The notes under the pieces are model-generated. The model saw only the letters and a program-made list of their open reading frames with translations, was not told where the DNA came from and did not search any database. A stretch of DNA of 64,000 bases from a bacterium (lineage in GTDB: Bacteria; Bdellovibrionota; Bdellovibrionia; Bdellovibrionales; Bdellovibrionaceae): NCBI GenBank assembly GCA_019752925.1, contig JAIELP010000004.1, forward strand, positions 124,001 to 188,000, written 5' to 3'. The position numbers were made by a program, and so were the translations under genes. Shown here piece after piece: positions 43,700 to 52,449 of the stretch. The number at the start of each line of letters is the position of its first letter. Positions within the stretch are counted from its first letter, which is position 1.

Positions 43700-45388
43700 T
43701 CAGTTACCAGCAGATTTGTTTAAATTGCCTAACAGTTTCTTATAGGGGGTGGTATTTGTAAAAAATCGTGAGCTCAGGATGTGTCCAAAGTCAGTAAAAT
43801 GAAGCTGATCGTGCCACATATTACCGCTATCTACCACCGCTGGGGACTGAAAGTATTCATGCAGACTGACTAACGGGAGCTCATTTTCTACTGCAAATTG
43901 GCGGATAAAAGTGGCCTTGGGTGTTTCAGTTTCGCTATATTCATGACTGTAAGCTTCTATGGTTAATAAAGTATTAATTTGTTTTAAATTAATTTTTTCA
44001 GAAAATTCTTTGAGTTGAAATTTAAAATGCAGATCCGGTGTTGGTAAATCATTTGCACCGAAACTAGCAATAAATAAATCAGGCTTAAATTTATTAATCA
44101 AATCAGCACGTTCAATAAAATTATAAAGCACACCACCGCAAATTGAAAAATTAATTCCGACAACTTTACGATTTGTTTTGGTGGCCAGAGTTTTAATAAT
44201 TAAAGCAGCCCAAGTCTTGTTTAAACTAGTGGCGCCTCCACCCCAAGCTTGAGAGCCACCAATGAAAGCTACTTTTAAATAATTACTTTGATTAATTTTT
44301 TCAATATCGGAATTTATATCTTTTTTAAAAATAGTATGTCCGTTGCTGTCGATGATCTGAAAATCGTTAATTCCAATTCCTAGGTTTTTTTGCTGCAACT
44401 TTTGAAAAGGCTGAAACCAGATATTTTGATGTAGGAAAAAATGTTGGCCATGTAAATCGGATTTACTAACAAACAGTTTATTTCGGTACTGTTCCAAATT
44501 GTTCAGGATTTTTGTACCAGTTTTCGCAGTGGGATTGGTTTTTTCTGTTAAGTAAAGATGACTCCAGTAATAGTTATCAAAGACATAAAAAACCAAGCTT
44601 ACCAATAACAATACGCTAAGTGCTGTATAGCTGATATTCCAAACTTGTATATTTTTCCGAAAAAAAATTAAAATCACCAGACTCAGCACTGAAATTATTG
44701 TTAAGCAAATTAAAAATATTTTAATAGAAAAAATGGTTTTAAAATTGAGCGCAGTAGTTTTATCGGCGACATCTGTAAAATTGATTGCTGATATATTTAC
44801 AGGTGAAATGCCTCCCATAAAGCGAATTGGTTTGTATTCAAAAGCATATTCAAATTTTGAATAGGGTATATCGTTGAGCCAAATTTCGTAATTTTGACCT
44901 TGGCGTCTTACGGTGAATATATGTCCACCGGTTCCAATGCTAGAGGACGAGCCCAAATCAACTCGGCGGAGATATTCACCTGAGTTTGAAACCAATAGTA
45001 GGGCTGTTGGGTATTCGGAGTTTGCGCTGGCACGGAAAGCCCAGCATTTTTCTTGATCGCAGTTAAGATAAATAAGTAGGTAGGATTTTTCAGACTCTAA
45101 ATTGAAATGAACACTGTATTCTTTAAAATCAGGTAGAGGTTTTCTGTACAGAATATCCTGATAGCCAAACCAAGTGCCCAGATTTAAATTTTGTCCGGCT
45201 AAGGATTGGCGTTCAAATAAGAACTCGTCACTACCCATGAACCCCAGAAAATAAGAACTACTAATTTTTTTAAAAGAATACCATGAATTTTGACTTGCAA
45301 GAGTATGGCTTTGTAATGCGATCAGTTTTTCTAATACAAAAGCGCACATTAAGCATAAAAATAAAACGGCTGCTATTTTTTTTATCAC
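43700..45388 (-). CDS. Membrane SGNH-hydrolase-like protein
   Basis: 562 residues. A first hydrophobic segment near the N-terminus and a second around residue 220-245 suggest an outer, beta-rich domain between them. The C-terminal half has VAFIGGSQAWGGGATSLN (block I, with GGS in place of GDS), FGANDLP (block III, GxND) and DQLHFTDFGH (Asp-x-x-His). It recalls the 23636 protein and could modify an envelope polymer. The apparent GTG start at 45388 lies within the loop of a terminator-like hairpin, so a later start is possible. Confidence 0.65.
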   Translation of the reverse strand: MIKKIAAVLFLCLMCAFVLEKLIALQSHTLASQNSWYSFKKISSSYFLGFMGSDEFLFERQSLAGQNLNLGTWFGYQDILYRKPLPDFKEYSVHFNLESEKSYLLIYLNCDQEKCWAFRASANSEYPTALLLVSNSGEYLRRVDLGSSSSIGTGGHIFTVRRQGQNYEIWLNDIPYSKFEYAFEYKPIRFMGGISPVNISAINFTDVADKTTALNFKTIFSIKIFLICLTIISVLSLVILIFFRKNIQVWNISYTALSVLLLVSLVFYVFDNYYWSHLYLTEKTNPTAKTGTKILNNLEQYRNKLFVSKSDLHGQHFFLHQNIWFQPFQKLQQKNLGIGINDFQIIDSNGHTIFKKDINSDIEKINQSNYLKVAFIGGSQAWGGGATSLNKTWAALIIKTLATKTNRKVVGINFSICGGVLYNFIERADLINKFKPDLFIASFGANDLPTPDLHFKFQLKEFSEKINLKQINTLLTIEAYSHEYSETETPKATFIRQFAVENELPLVSLHEYFQSPAVVDSGNMWHDQLHFTDFGHILSSRFFTNTTPYKKLLGNLNKSAGN

Positions 45389-45395
45389 AGCCGTT
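45365..45395 (-). terminator. Terminator-like hairpin over the SGNH gene start
   Basis: AACGGCTG and CAGCCGTT form an eight-base-pair stem with a 15-base loop, followed on the minus strand by TTTATTTTT. It would end the transcript of the upstream gene (45428-46042) and overlaps the start of the SGNH gene. Confidence 0.55.
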
Positions 45396-45427
45396 AGGAT
45401 GACATAATTAAATTATAAAGGCAAAAA

Positions 45428-46042
45428 TTAGATTTCAGTCAGAGGGATGGCGTTTTGTTTTCCGGGTAAACCTTGAGGTACTACTTGTTGGTTTGCTGGC
45501 TCGCGCTCTTGCTTATTTTGTTCCGGAGCGGCGGTATCCGATGGTGGCGTCATAACTGAACCGGCATCGGCTGTTTTGGTTTCAGGGCCTTCTTCTTTTA
45601 CAGGCTCGGCTTCGCTTGTTTTACGTTTATAGTTAGGCTTGCTGTAGTCGATAAAAGATCCATTTAAATCGATGCGATCGCCTGACATAATGCCAATTTG
45701 CTCTAGCATGGCTTCTTCATCGCGTGAAATGAGTTTAAATTCTCGTGCAACAGAAACCTTATTGCCTATTTGAACAATTTTTAATTGTCCGACAACTGTT
45801 TCAAAATCTCCGACCGATTTTGTTCCGGCATCTTTTACGTTGATTTTTCTTTTAACATTTACAACCATATTTTTTCTTAGCGAAGAGCCTTCACCTGCGT
45901 TGATATAAAAATCTTTATAAACCGGATCTTCATCTGCCAGAGTAATGTTGCGTTTTACATCGACTACGCTGATTTCTTGAGCGCTTGTTTGTACGCTGAT
46001 TAATAGGCCTAAAATAAAAATGAAAAATATATTTGTTTTCAT
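45428..46042 (-). CDS. Periplasmic protein with Pro-rich tail, unknown
   Basis: 204 residues with a signal peptide (ends near 21, TSAQ), a beta-rich domain (about 22-135) and a Pro/Gln/Glu-rich tail. The domain has repeated NVKRKI-type strands and may be an SH3- or barrel-like fold, as in exported proteins that report on FlgT-type or curli components, but I see no decisive signature. It is divergent from the PilZ-synthase operon, sharing a 150-base upstream region with it. Confidence 0.55.
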   Translation of the reverse strand: MKTNIFFIFILGLLISVQTSAQEISVVDVKRNITLADEDPVYKDFYINAGEGSSLRKNMVVNVKRKINVKDAGTKSVGDFETVVGQLKIVQIGNKVSVAREFKLISRDEEAMLEQIGIMSGDRIDLNGSFIDYSKPNYKRKTSEAEPVKEEGPETKTADAGSVMTPPSDTAAPEQNKQEREPANQQVVPQGLPGKQNAIPLTEI

Positions 46043-46077
46043 AGGTAACTTATCGGGTTTTATGGGGGAGTGGTTGA

Positions 46078-46169
46078 GTCGAGTCTAGTCGAGAAGTGCT
46101 CATATTAATCAGCTCTGGACCTCAACTAGTCTATTGTCACGTCTCGTACTTAATGCTTTATGCCGATTA
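46078..46169 (+). promoter_or_regulatory. Upstream region of the PilZ-synthase operon
   Basis: Two GTCGAG copies (46078-46083 and 46088-46093) lie ten bases apart, one helical turn. A GCCGATTA (46162-46169), matching seven of eight bases of the sigma28 -10 element, is present but I see no acceptable -35 at the proper distance. A GTCTCAT box (46173-46179) follows directly before the ribosome site. Promoter identity is uncertain. Confidence 0.35.
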
Positions 46170-46191
46170 AATGTCTCATAGGAGCAACACC

Positions 46192-47892
46192 ATGGCATCG
46201 ATCGACAAGCAAATTCGTTCTAAGAGATTTAAAGTAAAAGACAATTGTGATTTAAAACTCGTAATAGATTATTCTAACGGCGATAAAATCAGTTTAAATG
46301 TTCAGGATTGTTCGCAAAATGGTTTATCTTGTTGGACTGACTATACTTTTTCTGATCATGACAAAAATAATTCTGACCAAATTGTTTCTGCTGCAAAACT
46401 TCAATGGGGAACCTCAGAATATTTCTTAGGCCGTTTGTCTTTTAGACGTATTGAGCAAAAAACAGACGGTAAGTGGGATGTTGCTTTTTCTACTGTCGAT
46501 GTAAAAGTTCCTGTTACAAGTGCTATTTCTAAATTACTTAACATTCAATTTGAAGAATTGGATGCGGGTGGTTCCGAAGAATTAAGTTCAGATAAATTCT
46601 CTTTAGCTCATTTCGTTGAAAATGAATATTCCAATGTGGACTTATTTGATCGTATGAAAAAATTTGAAATTTTCCGTGGAAACTGGGAAAGAAGTAAAAA
46701 GTATGGTTATAAAACAGTACGCGAAGCCTCTAAAGGTGAGCGTGTTGAATTATCACGTCCTAGAAAAAATAATCGTAAAGACTATATTGTAATGGGCTCC
46801 AATGACTATTTAGGTTTAGGTTCTCATCCTGAAGTCGTAAAGGCAGCTCAAGATGCAATGAATTTGTATGGTTTTGGATCGACAGGTTCTCCTGTTACTA
46901 CTGGAACAACAGATTTACATAATGAATTATGCGACAAAATTGCTAAAATTCACAAAAAAGAAGCTGCGATTTTATTTAACTCTGGTTATGTGGCTAATAT
47001 AGGCATTATAAGTGCTGTTACAGCTGCTAATGACTTAATTGTTGCAGATATGTTGTGCCACGCCTCTATTCAAGATGCGATGCAGTTATCAAAAGCAACA
47101 TCACGCTTTTTCAAACATAATGATGTTGCACATTTAGAAGCTATTCTTCAAAAAGAGCGTCAAAACTATAATGGCTGTTTAGTTATTACCGAGGGTGTTT
47201 TCTCTATGGATGGCGATACTGCCAAATTAGATGAAATTTATTATTTAGCAAGAAAATACAACTGCCGAATTATGGTCGACCAGGCTCATTGCTTTGGCGT
47301 GGTTGGTCCAAATGGTTTGGGTATCTGTGAAAAACATAATTTGTTAAGGGAAACAGATATTATAATGGGTACTTTCTCAAAAATCGGTGGTGGAATAGGC
47401 GGCTTTGCCACAGGTTCGGTTGAATTGATTGAGTGGTTGCGTGCATTTAGTAGAGCGCAAGTTTTCTCAGTAAGCTTGCCGCCTTCAACAGTAGCTGCTG
47501 TTAGTAAATCATTAGATATCTTCACCAGCAATAAAGATTTGTTAAATAAACTTCATTCAAATATTCAGCACTTTGTTAAAAATTTAGAGTCTATAGGATA
47601 TAAATTTCCAGCAACACATGAGAGCGCAGTGGTTCCCGTTGTTGTGGGTGATGAGAAAAAACTTGGCGAAATGTATCAGAGCTTACTTGATGATGGCGTG
47701 CTTTGCGTACCAATTGTTTACCCTGCAGTAAGCCGCAAAAACTGTCGCTTTAGATTTACTGTAATGGCTACACACTCTAAGTCAGATTTAGACTATGCAA
47801 CGGCTTGCCTTGAAAAAGCCATGCTTAAAGCGGGCTTTTCATTTCCCGAACAGGAATCTGTAAAAAAAGGCGAAGGCAAAAAAGTAGCTTAA
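46192..47892 (+). CDS. PilZ-like domain fused to PLP-dependent alpha-oxoamine synthase
   Basis: 566 residues from the ATG at 46192, set by GGAG seven bases before; an ATG at 46171 would put that ribosome site inside the gene. Residues about 1-105 look like a PilZ domain, with DCSQNG (DxSxxG), but the RxxxR element is only partial (RSKRFKVK), so c-di-GMP binding is uncertain. From about 190 on it is a full alpha-oxoamine synthase: SNDYLGLGSHPEVV, GSTGSPVTTGTTDLHNEL, Asp363 and His366 (VDQAHCFG), Lys397 (GTFSKIGGGIGG). These enzymes join an amino acid to an acyl thioester with loss of CO2. KHNDVAHLE and FSVSLPPS also occur in serine palmitoyltransferase; BioF, Kbl and CqsA/LqsA share the fold. 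Confidence 0.85.
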   Translation: MASIDKQIRSKRFKVKDNCDLKLVIDYSNGDKISLNVQDCSQNGLSCWTDYTFSDHDKNNSDQIVSAAKLQWGTSEYFLGRLSFRRIEQKTDGKWDVAFSTVDVKVPVTSAISKLLNIQFEELDAGGSEELSSDKFSLAHFVENEYSNVDLFDRMKKFEIFRGNWERSKKYGYKTVREASKGERVELSRPRKNNRKDYIVMGSNDYLGLGSHPEVVKAAQDAMNLYGFGSTGSPVTTGTTDLHNELCDKIAKIHKKEAAILFNSGYVANIGIISAVTAANDLIVADMLCHASIQDAMQLSKATSRFFKHNDVAHLEAILQKERQNYNGCLVITEGVFSMDGDTAKLDEIYYLARKYNCRIMVDQAHCFGVVGPNGLGICEKHNLLRETDIIMGTFSKIGGGIGGFATGSVELIEWLRAFSRAQVFSVSLPPSTVAAVSKSLDIFTSNKDLLNKLHSNIQHFVKNLESIGYKFPATHESAVVPVVVGDEKKLGEMYQSLLDDGVLCVPIVYPAVSRKNCRFRFTVMATHSKSDLDYATACLEKAMLKAGFSFPEQESVKKGEGKKVA

Positions 47893-47895
47893 TTA

Positions 47896-49752
47896 ATGCA
47901 AGAATTTTTAGTCACTATTTTACTAGGACTTTCTACTTTGCTCGGGATCAAAACTATTCCCGAGCAAAGTCCTTTTTGGAATATTGAAACACAGTGGGTC
48001 CAAAACAATAAAACTTGGGAATTTAAAGCTTCAACAACTCGTGTATCTGAGATATGCAATAACTCAACTGAATCTCTTGTGTTTCCACAAGTTGTTCATG
48101 GAATTCATAAAATATGGAGTGATGATCAACTTATAGTTCAAACCGGTGATGACACTTTTCAGAAAACCTCACCATTCTATGGAAGAACTTCAGTTTCCTG
48201 TGCATTACTGGCTAAAACTAAAGTGTTAACATGGGAAGTGAAAACTTACTCACAATATTTTGCGCGAATCTCACATCTACCAGACATATCACATTCTCCA
48301 GCAAAAAATTATTTTTTTGATGTAGTTCTTAATGTTGTTTCTGCAGGCGCTCTCTTAGTTCTCGCATTGTTCTCGTTATTTATATTTTCAGGAAAAATTG
48401 AATCGCGTTATGTATTTAGTTTAGCTGTTGGCTCTGCTTGTTTTGCCATTTATGGCGCAATGACCTCGGCTAACTTACTTGGAATTACGCTTGATATGTT
48501 TACCGCCCATAAAATTGCCGATGTGTGCGTGTGGTTAGGTTCGTTTTGTTATGTTTATTTTTTTAGAAAATTTAAATATCTAGGTAAAATCGAATTTTCA
48601 ATGTTTTTTGTAGCTTTTATAGTTGCGCAAGCCTTGATTATATTTGGTTCTTCTCCTGATGTAGTGCAATTAGGTACAACATTACCAATTCCATTTGCGT
48701 TTGTGTGTTTAACATCATTTTTAGTGCATTCATTGCATGATAGCTGGAAGAGCGGTCTTAAAAAGCACAATACTTTCGGTATTGTTTCAATCGCTTTGTT
48801 TGTCTTTTCCGCTATGAATGATTTATTTCATATTACGGGGCTAATTGACTCTTATATGATAATGCCAATCGGTTCTGTGTTTGGCGTATTTTTCTTGGCA
48901 GTATCAGTGAATCAGGATATTGAAAAAACTTATGTTGAGCGTGATGATTTGCTTAAAAACTTACAATCTAAAGTTGATGAGCAGACACAGCACTTATCAT
49001 CTGCCTTAGATCAGGTTAAAAAATCTCAGGCAGATTTAGTTCAATCTGCTAGATTAGCTTCTTTAGGTACTTTAAGTGCAGGCATTGCCCATGAAATTAA
49101 TAATGCTATTAACTTTGTTAATGGTGCTGTGGTCCCACTTGAACGTAAAGTTCTTAAGCATATTCCCGAAGAAGATAAAGTCATTGTTAATAAGCTATTT
49201 GAAGCTGTTAAGCAAGGTACACATCTAACTGTAGAAATCGTCCGTGGATTACGAAATTTTACAGGTTTAAATCAGTCTAAAATTAAAGATGTATCGGTAA
49301 AAGCGGTTGTTGATACTGTTCTTGTGATTCTTAAATCAAAACTTAATGCTGTACATGTTGAATTAGATATAGAAGAGGATGCAACACTGACATGTTATCA
49401 GGTGGGTCTAAATCAGATAATTATGAATATCGTATCTAACGCAATTGATGTGCTTCCGGCAGAGAATGCAAAAATTAAAATAGCGGCGCATGCATTAAAT
49501 TCTGAACTAGTCGAGATACGAATTTCAGATAATGGAAAGGGCATGAGTTCTGAAACTCAGACCCGTATATTTGATCCATTTTTTACCACAAAAGAAGTTG
49601 GTAAAGGAACTGGTCTTGGATTACACATAGTTTTAAAAGAAGTTGAGAAACATAACGGCAAGATAAAAGTAAAATCTGCTCTAGGTGAAGGAACAGAGTT
49701 TATTATTGAGTTGCCAAGAAGCTTTGAAAATATACAAAGTGAGGCCGCATAA
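47896..49752 (+). CDS. 7TM-type sensor histidine kinase
   Basis: 618 residues. A short signal or first helix is followed by a periplasmic domain (about 20-140), then seven closely spaced hydrophobic segments (about 145-355), a coiled coil and the kinase core. This is the layout of 7TMR-DISM kinases. The His is about residue 399 (GIAHEINNAINFVNG); N-box (IIMNIVSNAIDVL), G1 (DNGKGM) and G2 (GTGLGLHIVLKEVEKH) are intact. There is no receiver domain. It starts four bases after the synthase gene and its stop touches the next gene's start, so it probably senses or reports on the synthase product and signals to the cyclase-type regulator. Confidence 0.88.
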   Translation: MQEFLVTILLGLSTLLGIKTIPEQSPFWNIETQWVQNNKTWEFKASTTRVSEICNNSTESLVFPQVVHGIHKIWSDDQLIVQTGDDTFQKTSPFYGRTSVSCALLAKTKVLTWEVKTYSQYFARISHLPDISHSPAKNYFFDVVLNVVSAGALLVLALFSLFIFSGKIESRYVFSLAVGSACFAIYGAMTSANLLGITLDMFTAHKIADVCVWLGSFCYVYFFRKFKYLGKIEFSMFFVAFIVAQALIIFGSSPDVVQLGTTLPIPFAFVCLTSFLVHSLHDSWKSGLKKHNTFGIVSIALFVFSAMNDLFHITGLIDSYMIMPIGSVFGVFFLAVSVNQDIEKTYVERDDLLKNLQSKVDEQTQHLSSALDQVKKSQADLVQSARLASLGTLSAGIAHEINNAINFVNGAVVPLERKVLKHIPEEDKVIVNKLFEAVKQGTHLTVEIVRGLRNFTGLNQSKIKDVSVKAVVDTVLVILKSKLNAVHVELDIEEDATLTCYQVGLNQIIMNIVSNAIDVLPAENAKIKIAAHALNSELVEIRISDNGKGMSSETQTRIFDPFFTTKEVGKGTGLGLHIVLKEVEKHNGKIKVKSALGEGTEFIIELPRSFENIQSEAA

Positions 49753-50921
49753 TGAAACCAATCATCATGTATGTCGACGATGAACCAATGAATTTAACAG
49801 TGATGGAAGCTGCACTTCCTTCAGACTGGGAAGTTCATACGTTTGATAGTCCACTTAAAGCGCTAGAAGCTGTATCTAAAATTAATCCTTGGATTGTAAT
49901 TTCAGATCAAAAAATGCCGGGTATGTCGGGAGTCTCTTTCCTTGAAATTATTAAAAAAACAAATCCAGAGGCCTTAAGAGTTATCGTTACTGGTTTTTCA
50001 GATGAAGATTTGGTAGTGGACTCGGTACGTAAGGCACAAATTGCTGATTATATTAAAAAACCATGGGATGTTGACGACTTATCTCATCGAATTCAAAAAC
50101 TAGTCGAAACTTACCTGTTGGAGCTCGATGTAAAATTAAAAACAGCTGAGCTTGAAAAAAAGAATAATGAATTGCAAACCGCACTGGCGCAAGTTGAAAA
50201 ATCTAAAATTGATGAACAAAATTTGCGTAAAGAACTTGAAAGCTGGGCGCCTCCATTTATTTTGGACGCCATAGGTAAAAGTGTTTCGTATCCATTAAAA
50301 AAAGATTTAACTCTGATAACTTATGATCTAATAGGTAGTTCAGAGTTACATGCCGTTGAAATTAATAATAAGCCTGCAAAAACACTTATTATGCATAAGT
50401 TTACAGAGTTAGTTTTGAAGTTCGGAGGATGGAGGGAACATCATGCAGGTGATTTGGCATATGCTCACTTTGGTCTACTTAAAGATATCGATCGTTCATG
50501 TGATATTGCATTAGCCGTTGCTTCTGAATTTAGAGTTTTTTTAAGAAATTTTAATATTCAACATGGAACTAAGGTTGAGTGTGGCATTGGGTTACATTTT
50601 GCAAAAGATTGTCTTGTTGATTTACATAAAATTGAAGTGAGCACTGATTTTGGCAACTTTGTACAGAAATCTTTTGATACCTCATCTATTGAAGTAGATT
50701 TAGTGTTCAGAATAGAAAAAGCCGCTCATGATATTCCGGGCTCTAACATTATTATGTCAGAAGGATTTTATGAGAGGCTAACGACTAAAGACGCTTTATT
50801 ATGTAAAGTTGAAAACTTCAAACCAAAAGGTTATGGAAAAAGCATATGTATGTATGTTAAGAAAAGTGATTTCTGTACAACTGAACTGTTTGAAGATTTT
50901 AAGGTCAAACTCGCAGCTTAG
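49752..50921 (+). CDS. Response regulator with class III cyclase-like output domain
   Basis: 389 residues. The receiver domain (about 1-120) has Asp9/Asp10, phospho-Asp52 (VISDQKMPG), Thr80 and Lys103 (IKKPW). A coiled coil (about 120-165) leads to a domain (about 180-385) resembling class III adenylyl/guanylyl cyclases: first metal Asp192 (TYDLIGSSEL), second metal in GD (233-234, AGDLAYAHF), and IGLHF as in the cyclase IGxHxG. Substrate-selecting and transition-state residues are not typical, so activity (cAMP or cGMP) is uncertain. Its start shares a base with the kinase stop. Confidence 0.8.
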   Translation: MKPIIMYVDDEPMNLTVMEAALPSDWEVHTFDSPLKALEAVSKINPWIVISDQKMPGMSGVSFLEIIKKTNPEALRVIVTGFSDEDLVVDSVRKAQIADYIKKPWDVDDLSHRIQKLVETYLLELDVKLKTAELEKKNNELQTALAQVEKSKIDEQNLRKELESWAPPFILDAIGKSVSYPLKKDLTLITYDLIGSSELHAVEINNKPAKTLIMHKFTELVLKFGGWREHHAGDLAYAHFGLLKDIDRSCDIALAVASEFRVFLRNFNIQHGTKVECGIGLHFAKDCLVDLHKIEVSTDFGNFVQKSFDTSSIEVDLVFRIEKAAHDIPGSNIIMSEGFYERLTTKDALLCKVENFKPKGYGKSICMYVKKSDFCTTELFEDFKVKLAA

Positions 50922-50999
50922 TGTAATTTCTACTGTCTAAACATTGGATATTTCATTAAAGCCAAACTCTGTTAAGATCGGCTCTTTTAAGGAGCCTTT

Positions 51000-51587
51000 A
51001 TGCGTTCAAAAATCATTATAACTTTGTTAATGGCAATAGCCTTAAGTTCTTGTAACAACAAGAAAGACAACAATGATGCGATTGCAATCAAAGGCGGCGG
51101 TAACAAAGTTACTTCTACTCTGGTTACGGATTTAATGAAGATGCAACTCAGCATGAACAAAGACCTCAATCTCAGAGATGGTGAAAAAGAAAATTTAACT
51201 GATGAAATCAATGGTCAAAAAGTCGAATACACTAAATACACGTACGCAATTCAGAATAACAAAATTGTAAAACGCACTGAAACTGTCGGGCCAACCCATT
51301 GCACTCTAACAGCAGCTCTACGAGCCGATATCAATCCCGACAATGCAGTTTTGGAAGCTCATTCTAGGCTGAGCCTCAACAAAGCGGAATATAATGGGAA
51401 AGCTGAAGAAACAAATGGTTCAGGTACTTCATCTTCGAAACTGACAATGGCTTTAGGTTATGGCCAAAAAACTACTGCTACGGTTTTAAATATTGCTTGC
51501 GTTGAGCTTACAACGCTAGAAGAACTTAGAAATCAGATCGGTGAATTCATAGCCATCGAAAAAGCCGAAGATAATAAATCTAAATAA
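51000..51587 (+). CDS. Small lipoprotein of unknown function
   Basis: 195 residues; lipobox LSSC with Cys18. The mature protein is rich in Asn, Lys and Thr, beta-like, with two Cys residues (about 103 and 168). The ribosome site GGAG at 50991 lies in a short hairpin (GGCTC/GAGCC), which could reduce translation. It follows the signalling operon by 78 bases and is probably a separate unit. No family recognised. Confidence 0.7.
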   Translation: MRSKIIITLLMAIALSSCNNKKDNNDAIAIKGGGNKVTSTLVTDLMKMQLSMNKDLNLRDGEKENLTDEINGQKVEYTKYTYAIQNNKIVKRTETVGPTHCTLTAALRADINPDNAVLEAHSRLSLNKAEYNGKAEETNGSGTSSSKLTMALGYGQKTTATVLNIACVELTTLEELRNQIGEFIAIEKAEDNKSK

Positions 51588-51693
51588 GTTTTAAAGTATT
51601 CTTCATTTACGGCTCTCGTCTCATATTTATACAGTTTAAATCTCTTATATTGCTTATAAGCATGGAATAAGCCCTGCATTGCAGGTTTATGCT

Positions 51694-52446
51694 ATGAAAA
51701 AACCAATTTTGTACGTACTGGCTCTAGCGGCCTATGTGTCTGTGCCATTCAATGCTTACGCCATTTTCGGTGGTCAGAACATTGATTCTAAAGACTATAA
51801 AAAATCACCTGTTGTGGCTCTTATTCACTCGGAAGACTCTTCTGGTGGTGGTTTGATTTGTACGGCTACCTTGTTAAATGCGCGTACTGTGCTGACAGCA
51901 GCCCACTGTGTGCTGGATGAGTACAACTATTTGCAACGTAATGTGAGCCCTGGACGTCGCATGGGGAGTGGCATGCGTATTAGCAAGAGTCAGATTAATA
52001 TTCATCCTGAGTATAATCGCAAAAAACATTTAAACGATCTAGCTATTATTAAATTAAATAGCGATTTACGTGATACTCAAGATGTTATATTTCCGGAATT
52101 AAACGAGCTTAGCGAGTATGATCTTTATAAAATATTTGGTTATGGAGAAGACGCTAAAGGAAATGACGGAGAATTAAGAACTGTTTCTAAAGCTAAATCT
52201 GACATTAAAAAAATGCGTGCTAATGATGACAATACCGAAAATTACTTAGAGTTTGATCAGCGAAATGGCTCGGGCATTTGTTCGGGTGACTCCGGCGGGC
52301 CGGTATTTGCAGAAGCCGAAGGAAAAACATTTATCGTAGCTATCAACACCTCTGCTACTAATGAAGAAAAAAAGAAAAAATGCAGCCACAGCGGTATTGT
52401 TACGAAAGTAAATACCGCATTAGGTTGGATTAAATCTTATCTATAA
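51694..52446 (+). CDS. Secreted trypsin-like serine protease
   Basis: 250 residues from the ATG at 51694 (a TTG 15 bases upstream is a weak alternative). Signal peptide ends near residue 23 (YAIFGG; the IFGG resembles the mature N-terminus of trypsins). The catalytic triad is complete: His71 (TAAHC), Asp115 (NDLAI) and Ser200 (GDSGGP). Cys pairs include the His-loop and CSGDSGG Cys. Specificity pocket is not clear. A GTCTCAT box (51618) lies upstream. Such proteases suit a predatory lifestyle, though the role is inferred. Confidence 0.92.
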   Translation: MKKPILYVLALAAYVSVPFNAYAIFGGQNIDSKDYKKSPVVALIHSEDSSGGGLICTATLLNARTVLTAAHCVLDEYNYLQRNVSPGRRMGSGMRISKSQINIHPEYNRKKHLNDLAIIKLNSDLRDTQDVIFPELNELSEYDLYKIFGYGEDAKGNDGELRTVSKAKSDIKKMRANDDNTENYLEFDQRNGSGICSGDSGGPVFAEAEGKTFIVAINTSATNEEKKKKCSHSGIVTKVNTALGWIKSYL

Positions 52447-52449
52447 AAA

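Noticed and set aside
46171-46191. An ATG at 46171 as the synthase start
   Set aside because: The ribosome site GGAG (46181) lies downstream of it and properly spaced before the ATG at 46192.
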